A stretch of 63,150 bases of DNA from JABJAG01 sp038137215 (GCA_038137215.1 JAYQBG010000019.1:1-63150), one strand, 5' to 3'; positions 8,500 to 17,818 are shown, counted from the stretch's first letter. A program made the numbers and translations. Notes: generated from the sequence alone by a model not told the origin.

Positions 8500-9494
8500 G
8501 TGCCCGACATCGATATTGCGCCGTATCTCGCCGGAGACCGCGACGCGGTCGTCGAACAAGTGCGGGATGCCTGCGAAGGGGTCGGGTTCTTCACCATCAC
8601 CGGTCACGGCGTCGAACCGGAGATCATCGATAATCTGCGGTCCAACGCCCGCGGGTTTTTGCCCGGCCGGCCGACGAAAAGAAAACCGTCCACCACACCG
8701 ATCCTTCTTTGCCGCGCGGCTACCGTGCCATCGGCGATGAGGGCCTCGCCTACGGATCGGGCGAAGAAACCCCGCCGGATCTGAAAGAGGTCTTCCATAT
8801 GGGACCGCCGGACTTTCCCGCGGATGCCTATCACACCTGCGAAGCCGCCGCGGGGCACTTCATCGAGAATGTCTATCCGGAGACCCCCGACACCTTCCGG
8901 GCGGCCGCAACGACCTATTACAAGCGTCTCGAAGAAGTCGGCCGGACCGTCGAGGAAATCTTTGCCCTCGCGCCCGGCCTGCCGGAGGATTTCTTCCGGC
9001 CTTATACGGACCGTCAGATCGGTGCCCTGCGGATCATCCGCTATCCGCCGACCGAGACCGCCGCCCTGCCCGGCCAGTGGCGCGCCGGGGCGCACACCGA
9101 TTACGGCACCTTCACCCTGCTGCTCAGCGAGAACAGGCCCGGCGGATTACAGGTCCACACCCGCGAGGGAGACTGGATCGATGTGTCCACGCCCGCCGAA
9201 GCCTTCGTGGTCAATATCGGTGATCTGATGATGCTCTGGACCAACGACCGGTTCGTCTCCAATCCGCACCGGGTGGCGATCCCGCCCGATGATGCGGGGG
9301 ATGCCGCCGACCGGCTCTCGGTGGTGTTCTTCCATCATCCGAATTACGACGCCGAAATCACCTGTATCCCGACCTGCACCGACGCGGCCCACCCGCCGAA
9401 ATACGAACCGGTCTTCTCCGGCCCCTATCGGGTGGCCAAGTACACCTCCACCCGGCTCGAAACCGACCCCGGCCCCGACGCCGACAAAAAGTGA
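8500..9494 (+). pseudogene. 2-oxoglutarate/Fe(II) oxygenase (isopenicillin N synthase-like), one frameshift
   Basis: The gene begins at a GTG (8500) with DIDIAPYLAG and the DIOX_N-type GFFTITGHGVE. The frame breaks at a T run at 8656-8660; adding one T restores GFFARPADEKKTVHHTD and joins the second part, which runs to 9494. The second part has the iron ligands HTD in AHTDYGTFTLLL, the distal His in NPHRVAIP, and the co-substrate Arg in RLSVVFFHH. The restored protein would be about 331 residues, normal for the family. The rest of the gene looks well preserved, so this may be a sequencing error in a homopolymer rather than true decay. The next gene starts 7 bp downstream and is also interrupted. 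Confidence 0.85.
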
Positions 9495-9501
9495 GTTCCT
9501 C

Positions 9502-10239
9502 ATGGCGACCTTCCTTCTCATACACGGCGCCTGGCAGGGCGCCTGGGCCTGGGACATCCTGATCCCCCATCTGGAAGCTGCGGGCCACACCGGCATCGCG
9601 GTCGAGCTGCCCGGCGACGGCCATGACGACACGCCGCCGGAAACGGTCACCACCATGCTGTGTGCCGAAAAGGTCGCCGGAATGATCGATTAGATCGAAG
9701 GGCCGGTCATCGTCGTCGGGCATTCCATGGGCGGCACGGTGGCTTCGCAGGTCAGCGAGTTGCGCCCGGATCGCATTTCGGTTGCGGCCTATCTCTGCGC
9801 CTTCCTACTGGGCAACGGAGATTCCTGCATCGATTTCTGCGCGCGCGCCTGGAAAGACTGGATGACCGGAGCCCACGCACGGGTGAGCCATTCCGAAGAC
9901 GGCCATGTCTCGATGATCGATCCGGAGGCCGCCGTGGAGGTATTTTTCAACACCACCGACCCGGCGACCGCTCGCGCCGCCGCCGCGCAACTCACCCCCC
10001 AGCCCGAAGCCTCGCGGCGCTCGCCCCTGCAGCTCAGCGCAGAGAAGTACGGCAGGGTGCCGCGGGTCTATATCGAGACCCTGCGCGACCAGTCGGTGTT
10101 CCCGGAATTGCAGAAGCAGATGTACACCGAGACGCCGGTCAAAAAGCTCTATTCGCTCGACACCGACCACGCCCCGCTGGTGGGCACGCCGGACAAGCTG
10201 ACGGAGATTCTGGTGGAGGTTGCGGAGGCATACACTTGA
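9502..10239 (+). pseudogene. Alpha/beta hydrolase (HNL/SABP2-like esterase) with an in-frame TAG
   Basis: The start MATFLLIHGAWQGAWAW is typical of the small plant-esterase-like alpha/beta hydrolases. The frame stops at TAG (9691-9693) between GMID and IEGPVIVVGHSMGG and then runs on without change of frame to 10239. The nucleophile elbow GHSMGG is just after the stop, and the catalytic His region TDHAPLVGTPDKL is near the end. If the TAG is read through, the product has 245 residues, the usual size. There is no ATG near the TAG that would give an active fragment. It follows the oxygenase by 7 bp and probably shared its transcript. Confidence 0.85.
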
Positions 10240-10248
10240 TCACCACCC

Positions 10249-10337
10249 GTCATGCCCGCGAAGGCGGGCATCCATAAACACCGGGTTCGACAAGGAAGCT
10301 CTCGTGTTAATGGGTTCCCGCCTTCGCGGGAATGACG
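10249..10337. repeat. Dispersed palindromic repeat (class C variant)
   Basis: The unit opens GTCATGCCCGCGAAGGCGGGCATCC and closes GGGTTCCCGCCTTCGCGGGAATGAC, giving nested stems. It lies between the esterase stop and the infC terminator. Confidence 0.85.
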
Positions 10338-10374
10338 AACCATCGTCGCGGAACCCCGGACGTATAAATACGAA

Positions 10375-10412
10375 AAAGCCCCGCGCGATCTCCGCACGGG
10401 GCTTTCGTTTTT
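10375..10412 (-). terminator. Intrinsic terminator downstream of infC (possibly bidirectional)
   Basis: AAAGCCCC at 10375-10382 pairs with GGGGCTTT at 10398-10405. On the minus strand the stem is followed by a U-rich tract, and on the plus strand TTTCGTTTTT follows. It would end infC transcripts and could also stop the incoming esterase transcript. Confidence 0.85.
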
Positions 10413-10430
10413 GATCGGGTCCGGACGCCG

Positions 10431-10970
10431 CTAGCGCGGTGACATCACCATCACCATCTGACGGCCTTCCATCTTGGGCATCTGCTCGACCTTGGCGATC
10501 TCGTCGAGTTCGCCGCGCACGCGTTCGAGAACCTGCGCACCCAGATCCTGATGGGCCATTTCACGGCCGCGGAAGCGAAGCGTGACCTTAACCTTGTCAC
10601 CTTCATCGATGAAGCGGCGGGCACTTTTCATCTTCACATCGTAATCATGGGTATCGATGTTCGGCCGGAGCTTGATCTCCTTGACCTCGATGGTTTTCTG
10701 CTTCTTACGCGCTTCGTTCTTTTTCTTCTGCTCCTGATACTTCAGCTTGCCGTAATCGATGATCTTACAAACCGGGGGTTCGGCATTCGGCGAAACCTCC
10801 ACCAGATCAAGACCCGCATCGGCGGCGCGCTGAAGCGCCAGATCCAGCGAAACAACGCCGACCTGCTCGCCATCTTCGGCGACAAGACGGACTTCGGAAA
10901 CTTCAATATCCTCATTAATCCGTGGGCCCTCACGTTTCGGGGGGCTCACATCTACCGGGCGTCTAGCGAT
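10431..10970 (-). CDS. infC: Translation initiation factor IF-3, with an ATC start codon
   Basis: IF3 binds the 30S subunit and checks the initiator tRNA and start codon. The conserved N-domain block starts PRINEDIEVSEVRLV, the linker is lysine-rich (QEQKKKNEARKKQK), and the C-domain has KVTLRFRGREMAH and ends QMVMVMSPR. The start is ATC at 10968-10970: AAGGAG (minus strand of 10978-10983) stands seven bases before it, and the encoded IARRPVD leads directly into the conserved sequence. The GTG at 10949 would drop the Shine-Dalgarno match. Rare AUU or AUC starts are the known basis of IF3 self-regulation. With this start the protein has 179 residues. It follows thrS by 51 bp, the usual thrS-infC order. 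Confidence 0.95.
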   Translation of the reverse strand: MARRPVDVSPPKREGPRINEDIEVSEVRLVAEDGEQVGVVSLDLALQRAADAGLDLVEVSPNAEPPVCKIIDYGKLKYQEQKKKNEARKKQKTIEVKEIKLRPNIDTHDYDVKMKSARRFIDEGDKVKVTLRFRGREMAHQDLGAQVLERVRGELDEIAKVEQMPKMEGRQMVMVMSPR

Positions 10971-10977
10971 TACCGTT

Positions 10978-10983
10978 CTCCTT
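10978..10983 (-). promoter_or_regulatory. Shine-Dalgarno AAGGAG fixing the infC ATC start
   Basis: AAGGAG on the minus strand lies seven bases before the ATC at 10970. No ATG, GTG or TTG occurs in frame at a workable distance from it, which is the reason for choosing the non-canonical start. Confidence 0.8.
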
Positions 10984-11021
10984 GTGTGGTTCGTTCAGAC
11001 ATATTTGTATTAAGCTGCGCG

Positions 11022-13034
11022 TCAAGCGGCATGCGATGCAGCCGGACTTTGCGATTCGGAACTAAGTTTGCCGACCGCGTCCGCCAACGCAAGCACTTCC
11101 TGATCTTTCGACCCAAGACGCCGGACGGCAACCGTGCCCTCCTCGGCTTCGCGGCGGCCAACCACGAGGATCGCCGGCACATGCTGATGCGAATGATCGC
11201 GCACCTTGCGGTTGATCTTTTCGTTGCGCAGATCGGCTTCGACGCGCAGGCCTACCGCCCGGCAGGCAGCCACGACCTCTTCGGCATAGGCGTCGGCATC
11301 CGAGGTGATCGTCGCGACCACCGCCTGGACCGGCGCCAGCCAGAGCGGGAAGCGCCCGGCATAGTTCTCGATGAGAATACCGAGGAACCGCTCGAAGGAA
11401 CCGAGTATGGCCCGGTGCAGCATGACCGGGCGGGCCTTGTCGCCGTTCTCATCGATATAGGAGGCATCCAGGCGCTCGGGCAGGACGAAATCCACCTGCA
11501 GGGTCCCGCATTGCCAGTCGCGCCCGATGGCGTCGCGCAAGACGAACTCCAGCTTCGGGCCGTAGAACGCGCCCTCGCCCGGATTGAGCGTGAAATCGAG
11601 GCCCGCCGCGTTGGTGGCTTCCATCAGCGCTTTCTCGGCCCGATCCCAGGTGGCGTCGTCGCCGGCGCGCACCTCGGGGCGGTCGGAGAACTTCACCGCC
11701 ACCTCCTCGAAGCCGAAGTCGCGATAGACCGAGGTCAGCAGCTCACAAAAGGCCTGGGTCTCGGCCACGATCTGGTCCTCGCGGCAGAAGATATGCGCAT
11801 CGTCCTGGGTGAAGGCGCGCACCCGCATGATGCCGTGCAGCGCCCCCGAGGGCTCATAGCGATGGCACGAGCCGAACTCGGCCATACGCAGGGGCAGGTC
11901 GCGATAGCTCTTCATACCCGAATTGGAAAAGATCTGAACGTGGCACGGGCAGTTCATGGGTTTGAGAGCCAGCATCCGGTTGGTCGGCGTGGAGGGTGCA
12001 TCGTGATCGTGTTCGTGGCCGTGCGCCGACGGATCACTCTCGTCCACCTCAGCGACGAACATGTTCTCCCGGAATTTCTCCCAATGGCCCGAGCGCTCCC
12101 AGAGGACCCGGTCCACCAGTTGCGGAGTCTTCACCTCCACATAGCCCGCACCGTCCAGCCGCGCGCGCATATAGGCTTCGCAGATCTGATAGATCGTCCA
12201 GCCCTTCGGGTGCCAGAAGACCGAGCCGACGGCCTCTTCCTGAATGTGGAACAAACCCATCTCGCGGCCGATGCGGCGATGGTCGCGCTTCTCGGCCTCC
12301 TCGATCATCGTCAGATGGGCCTTGAGCTCCTTCTCGTTCCGCCAGGCGGTGCCATAGATGCGCTGAAGCTGCGGGTTCGCCGCATCGCCGCGCCAATAGG
12401 CACCCGCCAGCTTCATCAGCTTGAAGGCCTTGGGCAGCTTTCCGGTGGAAGGCAGATGCGGGCCACGGCACAGATCGATCCAGTCGCCCTGGCGGTACAT
12501 GGTGATGTCTTCCTCGTCGGGAAGCTCGCCGACCCATTCCGCCTTGAAGGTCTCGCCTTCGTTCGCGAAGAACTCCCGCACCTGATCCTTGGTCCAGACC
12601 TCGCGGATGATCTCCTCGTCGCGGGAGACGATCTCCGCCATCTTTTTCTCGATGGCCTCAAAGTCTTCGCTCGAGAAAGGCTCCTCGCGGTGGAAGTCGT
12701 AATAGAAGCCGTCTTCCGTGGCCGGACCAAAGGTGATCTGGGTGCCCGGGAACAATTCCTGCACCGCTTCAGCAAGCACATGGGCCGCGTCGTGGCGGAT
12801 CAGTTCAAGCGCGTCATCGTCCTTGATGGTGATGATCGCCAGCTCGGCGCCGTCCTCGATCGGACGCGCCAGATCGCGGATTTCGCCATCCACCTTGACT
12901 GCGAGTGCGGCCTTCGCCAGGCCGGGACCGATATCGGCGGCAATGTCCGCACCGGTCACGCCGCGCGCATGGGTGCGCGCGCTGCCATCGGGCAGCGTGA
13001 TCGTGATCTTGTCGGCGTGTGCGGCTTCGGACAT
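11022..13034 (-). CDS. thrS: Threonyl-tRNA synthetase
   Basis: The 670-residue enzyme starts with a TGS domain (TLPDGSARTHARG, residues ~14-26), followed by the SAD/HxxxH editing domain (HDAAHVLAEA near 80), the class II catalytic core and the C-terminal anticodon-binding domain. Zinc ligands are visible in MNCPCHV and in MLHRAILGSFERF (motif 3). An acidic, His-rich insertion AHGHEHDHDAP lies in the core just before MLALKPMNCPCH. The gene precedes infC by 51 bp and overlaps nothing upstream. The stop is TAA. Confidence 0.98.
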   Translation of the reverse strand: MSEAAHADKITITLPDGSARTHARGVTGADIAADIGPGLAKAALAVKVDGEIRDLARPIEDGAELAIITIKDDDALELIRHDAAHVLAEAVQELFPGTQITFGPATEDGFYYDFHREEPFSSEDFEAIEKKMAEIVSRDEEIIREVWTKDQVREFFANEGETFKAEWVGELPDEEDITMYRQGDWIDLCRGPHLPSTGKLPKAFKLMKLAGAYWRGDAANPQLQRIYGTAWRNEKELKAHLTMIEEAEKRDHRRIGREMGLFHIQEEAVGSVFWHPKGWTIYQICEAYMRARLDGAGYVEVKTPQLVDRVLWERSGHWEKFRENMFVAEVDESDPSAHGHEHDHDAPSTPTNRMLALKPMNCPCHVQIFSNSGMKSYRDLPLRMAEFGSCHRYEPSGALHGIMRVRAFTQDDAHIFCREDQIVAETQAFCELLTSVYRDFGFEEVAVKFSDRPEVRAGDDATWDRAEKALMEATNAAGLDFTLNPGEGAFYGPKLEFVLRDAIGRDWQCGTLQVDFVLPERLDASYIDENGDKARPVMLHRAILGSFERFLGILIENYAGRFPLWLAPVQAVVATITSDADAYAEEVVAACRAVGLRVEADLRNEKINRKVRDHSHQHVPAILVVGRREAEEGTVAVRRLGSKDQEVLALADAVGKLSSESQSPAASHAA

Positions 13035-13073
13035 ATCATCCCCATAGTGGAAGGTAAAACGTGAGAGCGGGAT

Positions 13074-14006
13074 TTAATCCAGCTTGAGCGCGGCTTCAAC
13101 CTCATCGACGGAAAGTTCCGTCAGCAGATCGCGGCGGAGGATCGTCACATCGGGGCCCTTCTGGGCGCAGAGCGCCGGGTCCGAGGCGAAAGAATAAAGC
13201 GCCACGGTCGGACAACCCGTTGTGGCGATGATGTGCATCGGCCCGGTGTCGTTGCCCACCGCCCCCGCTGCGCCGCGCGCCAGCGCGACGATTTCTGCAA
13301 AGCTGGTCTCAGCCGTCAGGTCGCGCGCTTCGGGGCAAAAGGAATCCACCGTGCCGGTGGCATGGGCGTCGGCACCCGCGCCGATCAGGACCGGCGTGAC
13401 GCCTTTGGCGGCCAGCCGCTGCGCCAGTTCGGTGAAGGAACCCACCGGCCAGCGCTTCTCGGGCCGATGGGCCGAGCCGCCGGGCACCAGCAGCACATAG
13501 GGATCTTTCAGTTCGAATCGGGAGACATCCGCAATCGCCCAGTCGAGAGACGGTGCAGGCACATCTTCAATGCCTGCCATGTTCAGTTGCTCGGCCTGCC
13601 GGTCGATGGTGTGCATGTCATCCCGATTCTTGTTGGCATGCGGGTGGGAAGCAAACCGCGCAATCCCCGACCATTCCGGCCGGCGCCCCGGCAGCAGCAT
13701 ATAATAGTAGCCGCTCGACCGGTCGGAGGTCTGCAGATCATAGACCCGGTCAAACCGGCCGCGTTTGATCTTGTGGCGCATGCAAAACCAGCCCCACCAG
13801 TTCTTCCACCCGGGACGCTCATCGATCCAGACCTCGTCGAACCAGCCGGAGCTTTCCAGAAACGGCCCATAGGCCGTGCCTGTCAGGAGCGTGATATGGG
13901 CATCCTTGTGATGCGCCCGGATTGCCGCAAAGGGCCCCGTGGCCTGCACCACATCGCCGAGCGCACCCAGCTTGATGACCAGAATGTGCTGCGGGCCCGT
14001 ACTCAC
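13074..14006 (-). CDS. GT9-family glycosyltransferase (heptosyltransferase-like)
   Basis: Starting at GTG 14004-14006 the protein has 310 residues. It opens ILVIKLGALGDVVQATG, the GT9 nucleotide-sugar-binding entrance, and contains VGNDTGPMHIIATTGCPTVALY near residue 250, the family's donor-site motif. Such enzymes add heptose or related sugars to the LPS inner core. The start overlaps the stop of the GT4 gene by 4 bp (GTGA), so the two are translationally coupled. The longer ORF extending to 14195 is an overlap artefact. The acceptor cannot be told from sequence. Confidence 0.92.
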   Translation of the reverse strand: MSTGPQHILVIKLGALGDVVQATGPFAAIRAHHKDAHITLLTGTAYGPFLESSGWFDEVWIDERPGWKNWWGWFCMRHKIKRGRFDRVYDLQTSDRSSGYYYMLLPGRRPEWSGIARFASHPHANKNRDDMHTIDRQAEQLNMAGIEDVPAPSLDWAIADVSRFELKDPYVLLVPGGSAHRPEKRWPVGSFTELAQRLAAKGVTPVLIGAGADAHATGTVDSFCPEARDLTAETSFAEIVALARGAAGAVGNDTGPMHIIATTGCPTVALYSFASDPALCAQKGPDVTILRRDLLTELSVDEVEAALKLD

Positions 14007-15256
14007 GATTTGTGTCTCTCGAACACGCCCGCATAAATCCGCAGCGTCGCAGCACACATCCCGGTCTTGGCATAATGGGTCCGCGCGTGATCGGCGGCGA
14101 TGACCGCAAGCTTTGCACGGGCCTCGGGATCGAGGGAGAGAGCAGTTTCCAGGGCATCGGCAAAGGCATCCGGGTTGCCGGGCTCGAAGCACCATCCGGT
14201 CACCCTGTCGATTACCTGCTCGGCCGCCCCGCCATGGTCGGCTACCACCACCGGTCGCCCCATGGCCTGGGCTTCGGCGATCACCCGCCCAAACGCCTCG
14301 GGATCGGTGGAGGCCGAGACCGCCACATCAGAGAGCATGTAGGCGGCGGGCATGTCGTCACAATGGCCGACGATCTGGACCTCGCCGCTCAGGCCTTTCT
14401 CGGCGATCTGTTCTTCGAGTTCCCGACGGTAGGCTTCGCGGCCCTGATCGGAGCCGACCAGCAAGCCGGTGATGTTGAAATTCTCCGGACCGCGCCGCGA
14501 CTTCAGGCGTGCCAGCGCCTCGACGAAGAGAAGCTGGCCCTTCCAGCGGGTCAGCCGGCCCGGCAGGATCACCACCTGGCTGTCATCGGGCACATGCCAG
14601 CGGGCGGCCGTTTCGACCATCCGGTTCGGGTTGAATCCCTCGGCGTCAAACCGCGCCGTATCGACCCCGCGGGGCACCACATGCACCCGGGGGCCGGACA
14701 GACCGTAATTCTCGGCGATGTGATCGGCGATGAACCGGGAATTTGCGATCACCGCATCTGCGTCGATCATCACCGCGTTGTAGCGCTTCTTGAGATCGCC
14801 AAGGATTCCGGTCCCGAAATTGTAGGTGCCGTGAAAGGTCGTCACGAAGGGCAACCCCGCGCGCCGGGCGGCGGCGCGGGCACTCCAGGCCGGCGCGCGC
14901 GAGCGGGCGTGCACCAGCTCGATGCCTTCACGTTCGATCACATCGACCAGGCGCTGAATGTTCCGGCGCATGACCAAGGGGTTCTTGGAGGCCAGGGGCA
15001 GTTCGATATGTTTGGCGCCGCGCCGTTCCAGTTCCACCACCTGGCGGCCGCCTTCCGAGGCGACGATGGCCGGTTTACCGGCCAGCACCAGGGCTTCGGC
15101 CACGTCGATCGCGCTGCGCTCGACCCCGCCGCCGCCCACATCGAGAGACGGCAAAACCTGAAGCACCACCGGAAAGCGCGCCGCCGTCTGCTGACGCGCG
15201 GCCTCGGCCTGTCGCCCCGGGTCCGGTCCGGTGCTAGAATCTGCCACCTCGTTCAT
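14003..15256 (-). CDS. GT4-family glycosyltransferase
   Basis: This 417-residue retaining glycosyltransferase has the N-terminal glycine-rich acceptor loop LPSLDVGGGGVERSA at about residue 34, the conserved PRGVDTARF near 195, GRLTRWKGQ near 228, and the donor-binding EAFGRVIAEAQAMGRPVV near 320. Its close resemblance to alphaproteobacterial LPS-core transferases and its coupling to a GT9 enzyme suggest it builds the LPS core or a surface glycan. It is divergent from the hydrolase at 15278, with 21 bp between the start codons, so the two promoters must overlap the coding ends. Confidence 0.92.
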   Translation of the reverse strand: MNEVADSSTGPDPGRQAEAARQQTAARFPVVLQVLPSLDVGGGGVERSAIDVAEALVLAGKPAIVASEGGRQVVELERRGAKHIELPLASKNPLVMRRNIQRLVDVIEREGIELVHARSRAPAWSARAAARRAGLPFVTTFHGTYNFGTGILGDLKKRYNAVMIDADAVIANSRFIADHIAENYGLSGPRVHVVPRGVDTARFDAEGFNPNRMVETAARWHVPDDSQVVILPGRLTRWKGQLLFVEALARLKSRRGPENFNITGLLVGSDQGREAYRRELEEQIAEKGLSGEVQIVGHCDDMPAAYMLSDVAVSASTDPEAFGRVIAEAQAMGRPVVVADHGGAAEQVIDRVTGWCFEPGNPDAFADALETALSLDPEARAKLAVIAADHARTHYAKTGMCAATLRIYAGVFERHKS

Positions 15257-15277
15257 CTGGCTGGCCTTTCTGTTCCG

Positions 15278-16117
15278 ATGGTCTCCACCGATATCTCACC
15301 AGATTTCATCACGGCCGAAGACGGCACGCGGCTGGCATTCTGTGCAACGGCGGCGACGCGTCCCGATGCAGGACCCTGCGTTGTGTTCCTTGGTGGCTTT
15401 ATGTCTGACATGACGGGCCAGAAGGCAACCGTTTTGGAGGACTGGGCGCGGAAAACAGGTCGCGGTTTTCTCCGTCTGGACTATTCCGGACACGGTGCGT
15501 CGGGCGGCGCGTTCCGCGACGGCACCATCGGCCGCTGGCGCGATGACGCTCTCACCATCATCCAACACGCCGCCACGGGCTTTGACGGCCTGAGCGATGG
15601 ACTGGTTCTGGTCGGTTCCTCCATGGGCGGCTGGATTGCCACACTGGTGGCCAAAGCGCTGGCCGAGACGGCGGGATCCCAACAGGTGGCCGGGCTGGTC
15701 ACCATTGCCGCCGCCGCCGATTTCACCGAAGACCTTCTGCCGCATCGTCTCGGGCCCGAGGCGCTCCGTACCATCGCCGCCCAGGGCTATTTTGAGGCCC
15801 CGTCCGAATATGCGAGCGGGCCCTATGTGATCACCGGACGCCTGCTCGAAGAGGGCCGGAACCATCGGGTGCTCACCGGGCCGCTGGCCCTCGACATCCC
15901 GGTGCGCCTGATCCACGGAACGGCGGACCCCGACGTGCCATGGACCCAGTCCCAGAAACTGATGACGGCGCTGACTTCCTCCGATGTCGAACTCATCCTC
16001 GTGAAGGACGGGGACCATCGACTCTCCGAACCCCATGATCTGGAACGGCTGGTCCATGTGGTCGCTCGCTTGTGCGATCAACTGTCTGCCAGCAACGCGG
16101 CCAGCCCCGCGCAGTAA
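15278..16117 (+). CDS. Alpha/beta hydrolase, ABHD10-like
   Basis: The 279-residue protein has the hydrolase fold with the nucleophile elbow VGSSMGGW at about residue 111, an early GGFMSDMTGQKA loop, LDYSGHGASGG near 70, and the acid/His regions HGTADPDVPW and KDGDHRLSEPHD. This order matches the ABHD10-like thioesterase/ester hydrolase family common in alphaproteobacteria. ABHD10 homologues act as depalmitoylases or glucuronide deacylases; the bacterial substrate is unknown. Its last 40 bp overlap the convergent epimerase gene. Confidence 0.85.
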   Translation: MVSTDISPDFITAEDGTRLAFCATAATRPDAGPCVVFLGGFMSDMTGQKATVLEDWARKTGRGFLRLDYSGHGASGGAFRDGTIGRWRDDALTIIQHAATGFDGLSDGLVLVGSSMGGWIATLVAKALAETAGSQQVAGLVTIAAAADFTEDLLPHRLGPEALRTIAAQGYFEAPSEYASGPYVITGRLLEEGRNHRVLTGPLALDIPVRLIHGTADPDVPWTQSQKLMTALTSSDVELILVKDGDHRLSEPHDLERLVHVVARLCDQLSASNAASPAQ

Positions 16118-16950
16118 TCCGGATAGGCCAGACGGACGCCCAGCTCCGCCTTGATCCGTGTGTTCGAGACCTTTTTGGACTCGGCATAGAAGCTGCGCGC
16201 CATGTCGGAGAGCTCGGCCTCTTCGAAGGGGATCTCCGGCGGCGGGTCAACGCCGAGCAGTTCACAGGCGTGCAGGATCACATCCTGGGGCGGCGCCGGA
16301 TCGTCGTCACACACGTTATAGGCCGCGCCCGGATTGGGCCCGGCGATCGAAGCGGCAAGCACCGCGGTAATATCCGTGACATGGGTGCGGCTGAACACCT
16401 GCCCCGGCTTCACGATCCGCCGGGCCCTGCCCGTCCGCACGGTTTCCAGCGCGTTCCGGCCGGGACCGTATATTCCCGCCAGCCGGAACAGATGCACCGG
16501 CAGGTTCGCCGCGCGCCACAGGGCGCACCATCCGTCTTCGGCTGCGACCCGGCGTTGCCCGCGTTCGGTGGCAGGCGTGCGCGTTGCCGTCTCATCGACC
16601 CAGTCGCCACCACGGTCTCCATAGACCCCGGTCGAGGAAAGATATCCAGCCCAGGTCATGTTCTCAGCGCGGTCCGCCAGATCGTCCCCGTGATGGCGCA
16701 GGACCGGATCGCCATCCGGCCCGGGCGGCACCGAAGCCAGAAGATGGGTCACGTCCTCAAGAACAGCCGGATCGGCAAGCGGCGTCTCACCGTCAAAGAT
16801 GGCGGTCTCGATACCCTGTCGGGCAAGCTCGGCCTGTTTCTCCGCGCTGCGGGTGGTGCCCCGGACGGTCCAGCCCTGCGCCATCAGATCGGCGGCCAGA
16901 GCCCGGGCGCTGTATCCGAGGCCGAAAACAAACAACACATTCCCAGACAT
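16078..16950 (-). CDS. NAD-dependent epimerase/dehydratase-type SDR
   Basis: From the ATG at 16948-16950 the protein has 290 residues. The N-terminal VFGLGYSARALA is a Rossmann motif with a GxGxxxxxL pattern, and STGVYGDRGGDWVDE followed by LFRLAGIYGPGRNA gives the extended-SDR active-site region. The usual YxxxK is not obvious, as in the YeeZ-like subgroup. The protein may act on a nucleotide sugar, but that is not shown. Its 3' end overlaps the convergent hydrolase by 40 bp. Confidence 0.85.
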   Translation of the reverse strand: MSGNVLFVFGLGYSARALAADLMAQGWTVRGTTRSAEKQAELARQGIETAIFDGETPLADPAVLEDVTHLLASVPPGPDGDPVLRHHGDDLADRAENMTWAGYLSSTGVYGDRGGDWVDETATRTPATERGQRRVAAEDGWCALWRAANLPVHLFRLAGIYGPGRNALETVRTGRARRIVKPGQVFSRTHVTDITAVLAASIAGPNPGAAYNVCDDDPAPPQDVILHACELLGVDPPPEIPFEEAELSDMARSFYAESKKVSNTRIKAELGVRLAYPDYCAGLAALLADS

Positions 16951-17028
16951 GTGATCCTCACCCACACAGAGGCTTTTGCGCGAAGCCGGCCGCACTGCTA
17001 GACCAGCTGCGACATAATAGGAGCCTGC

Positions 17029-17799
17029 ATGTTGCGCCGTCCATTGACCCTCGCCATGCTGATTGCCGGTTTCGTCTGGCCAGGCACGGCACTAGCCCAG
17101 ACCCGGCTGTCGGAGATGCCGCCGACCGAAGCCTACCGGGCCTGCATCGTACTGACCCAGGAAGATGTCGATGCCGGCTTCGAGGCGGCCATCGCCTGGC
17201 GCGATGAAGGCGGCGGCCCCCCGGCGCTGCATTGTGTGGCGCTCGCCCTGTTCAATATGGGGCAACTGGAGGAAGCGGCCGCGCGGCTCGAAGAACTGGC
17301 CGACAGCATGCCGGAAGCATCAAACGCCGAACGCACCTCGGTCCTCGGACAAGCGGGCAATGTGATGCTTCGTCTGCGCGATCTCGAACGCGCCCACACA
17401 ATTCTGAGCAAGGCCATTGCCCTCGACAATCGGGATGCCGAACTCTGGATTGATCGGGGCGAGGTCCTCGCCCGGGGCGGCGAATACTGGGATGCAATCG
17501 ATGACTTTTCCGCTGCGCTCGACCGCGCACCCGGACATATCGACGCCCTAATTTTCCGCGCCGCCGCCTATCGGCTGCTCGACGTTGACGATCTGGCCCG
17601 TGACGATATCGACAGGGTGCTCAGCGTTGCCCCCGACCAGCCTGACGCGCTGGTTGAGCTGGGGGCCCTGCATGCCAAGTCCGGTGCGTTCGACGACGCC
17701 CGCGCCGTCTGGCTGCAAGTGCTGGACGTTGCGCCGGGATCGCCCGCGGCCGACGCCGCGCGGGAAGGTCTCGAACAAATGGACGTAAAGGTCGACTAG
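17029..17799 (+). CDS. Exported tetratricopeptide-repeat protein
   Basis: The 256-residue protein has a signal peptide (LTLAMLIAGFVWPGTALAQ, cleavage near residue 24). The mature part is alpha-helical with at least four TPR-like units: about 68-100 (FNMGQLEEAAARLEELAD), 110-140 (LRDLERAHTILSKAIALD), 145-175 (GGEYWDAIDDFSAALDRAP) and 212-240. Periplasmic TPR proteins act as scaffolds; the partner is unknown. It is divergent from the epimerase gene and convergent with the GST. The stop is TAG. Confidence 0.88.
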   Translation: MLRRPLTLAMLIAGFVWPGTALAQTRLSEMPPTEAYRACIVLTQEDVDAGFEAAIAWRDEGGGPPALHCVALALFNMGQLEEAAARLEELADSMPEASNAERTSVLGQAGNVMLRLRDLERAHTILSKAIALDNRDAELWIDRGEVLARGGEYWDAIDDFSAALDRAPGHIDALIFRAAAYRLLDVDDLARDDIDRVLSVAPDQPDALVELGALHAKSGAFDDARAVWLQVLDVAPGSPAADAAREGLEQMDVKVD

Positions 17800-17818
17800 G
17801 CGCCAATCGCCCCCGGAT

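Noticed and set aside
10551..13064. Plus-strand frame of 837 codons opposite infC and thrS
   Set aside because: It is antisense to two clear essential genes and lacks any domain; such frames are usual in GC-rich DNA.
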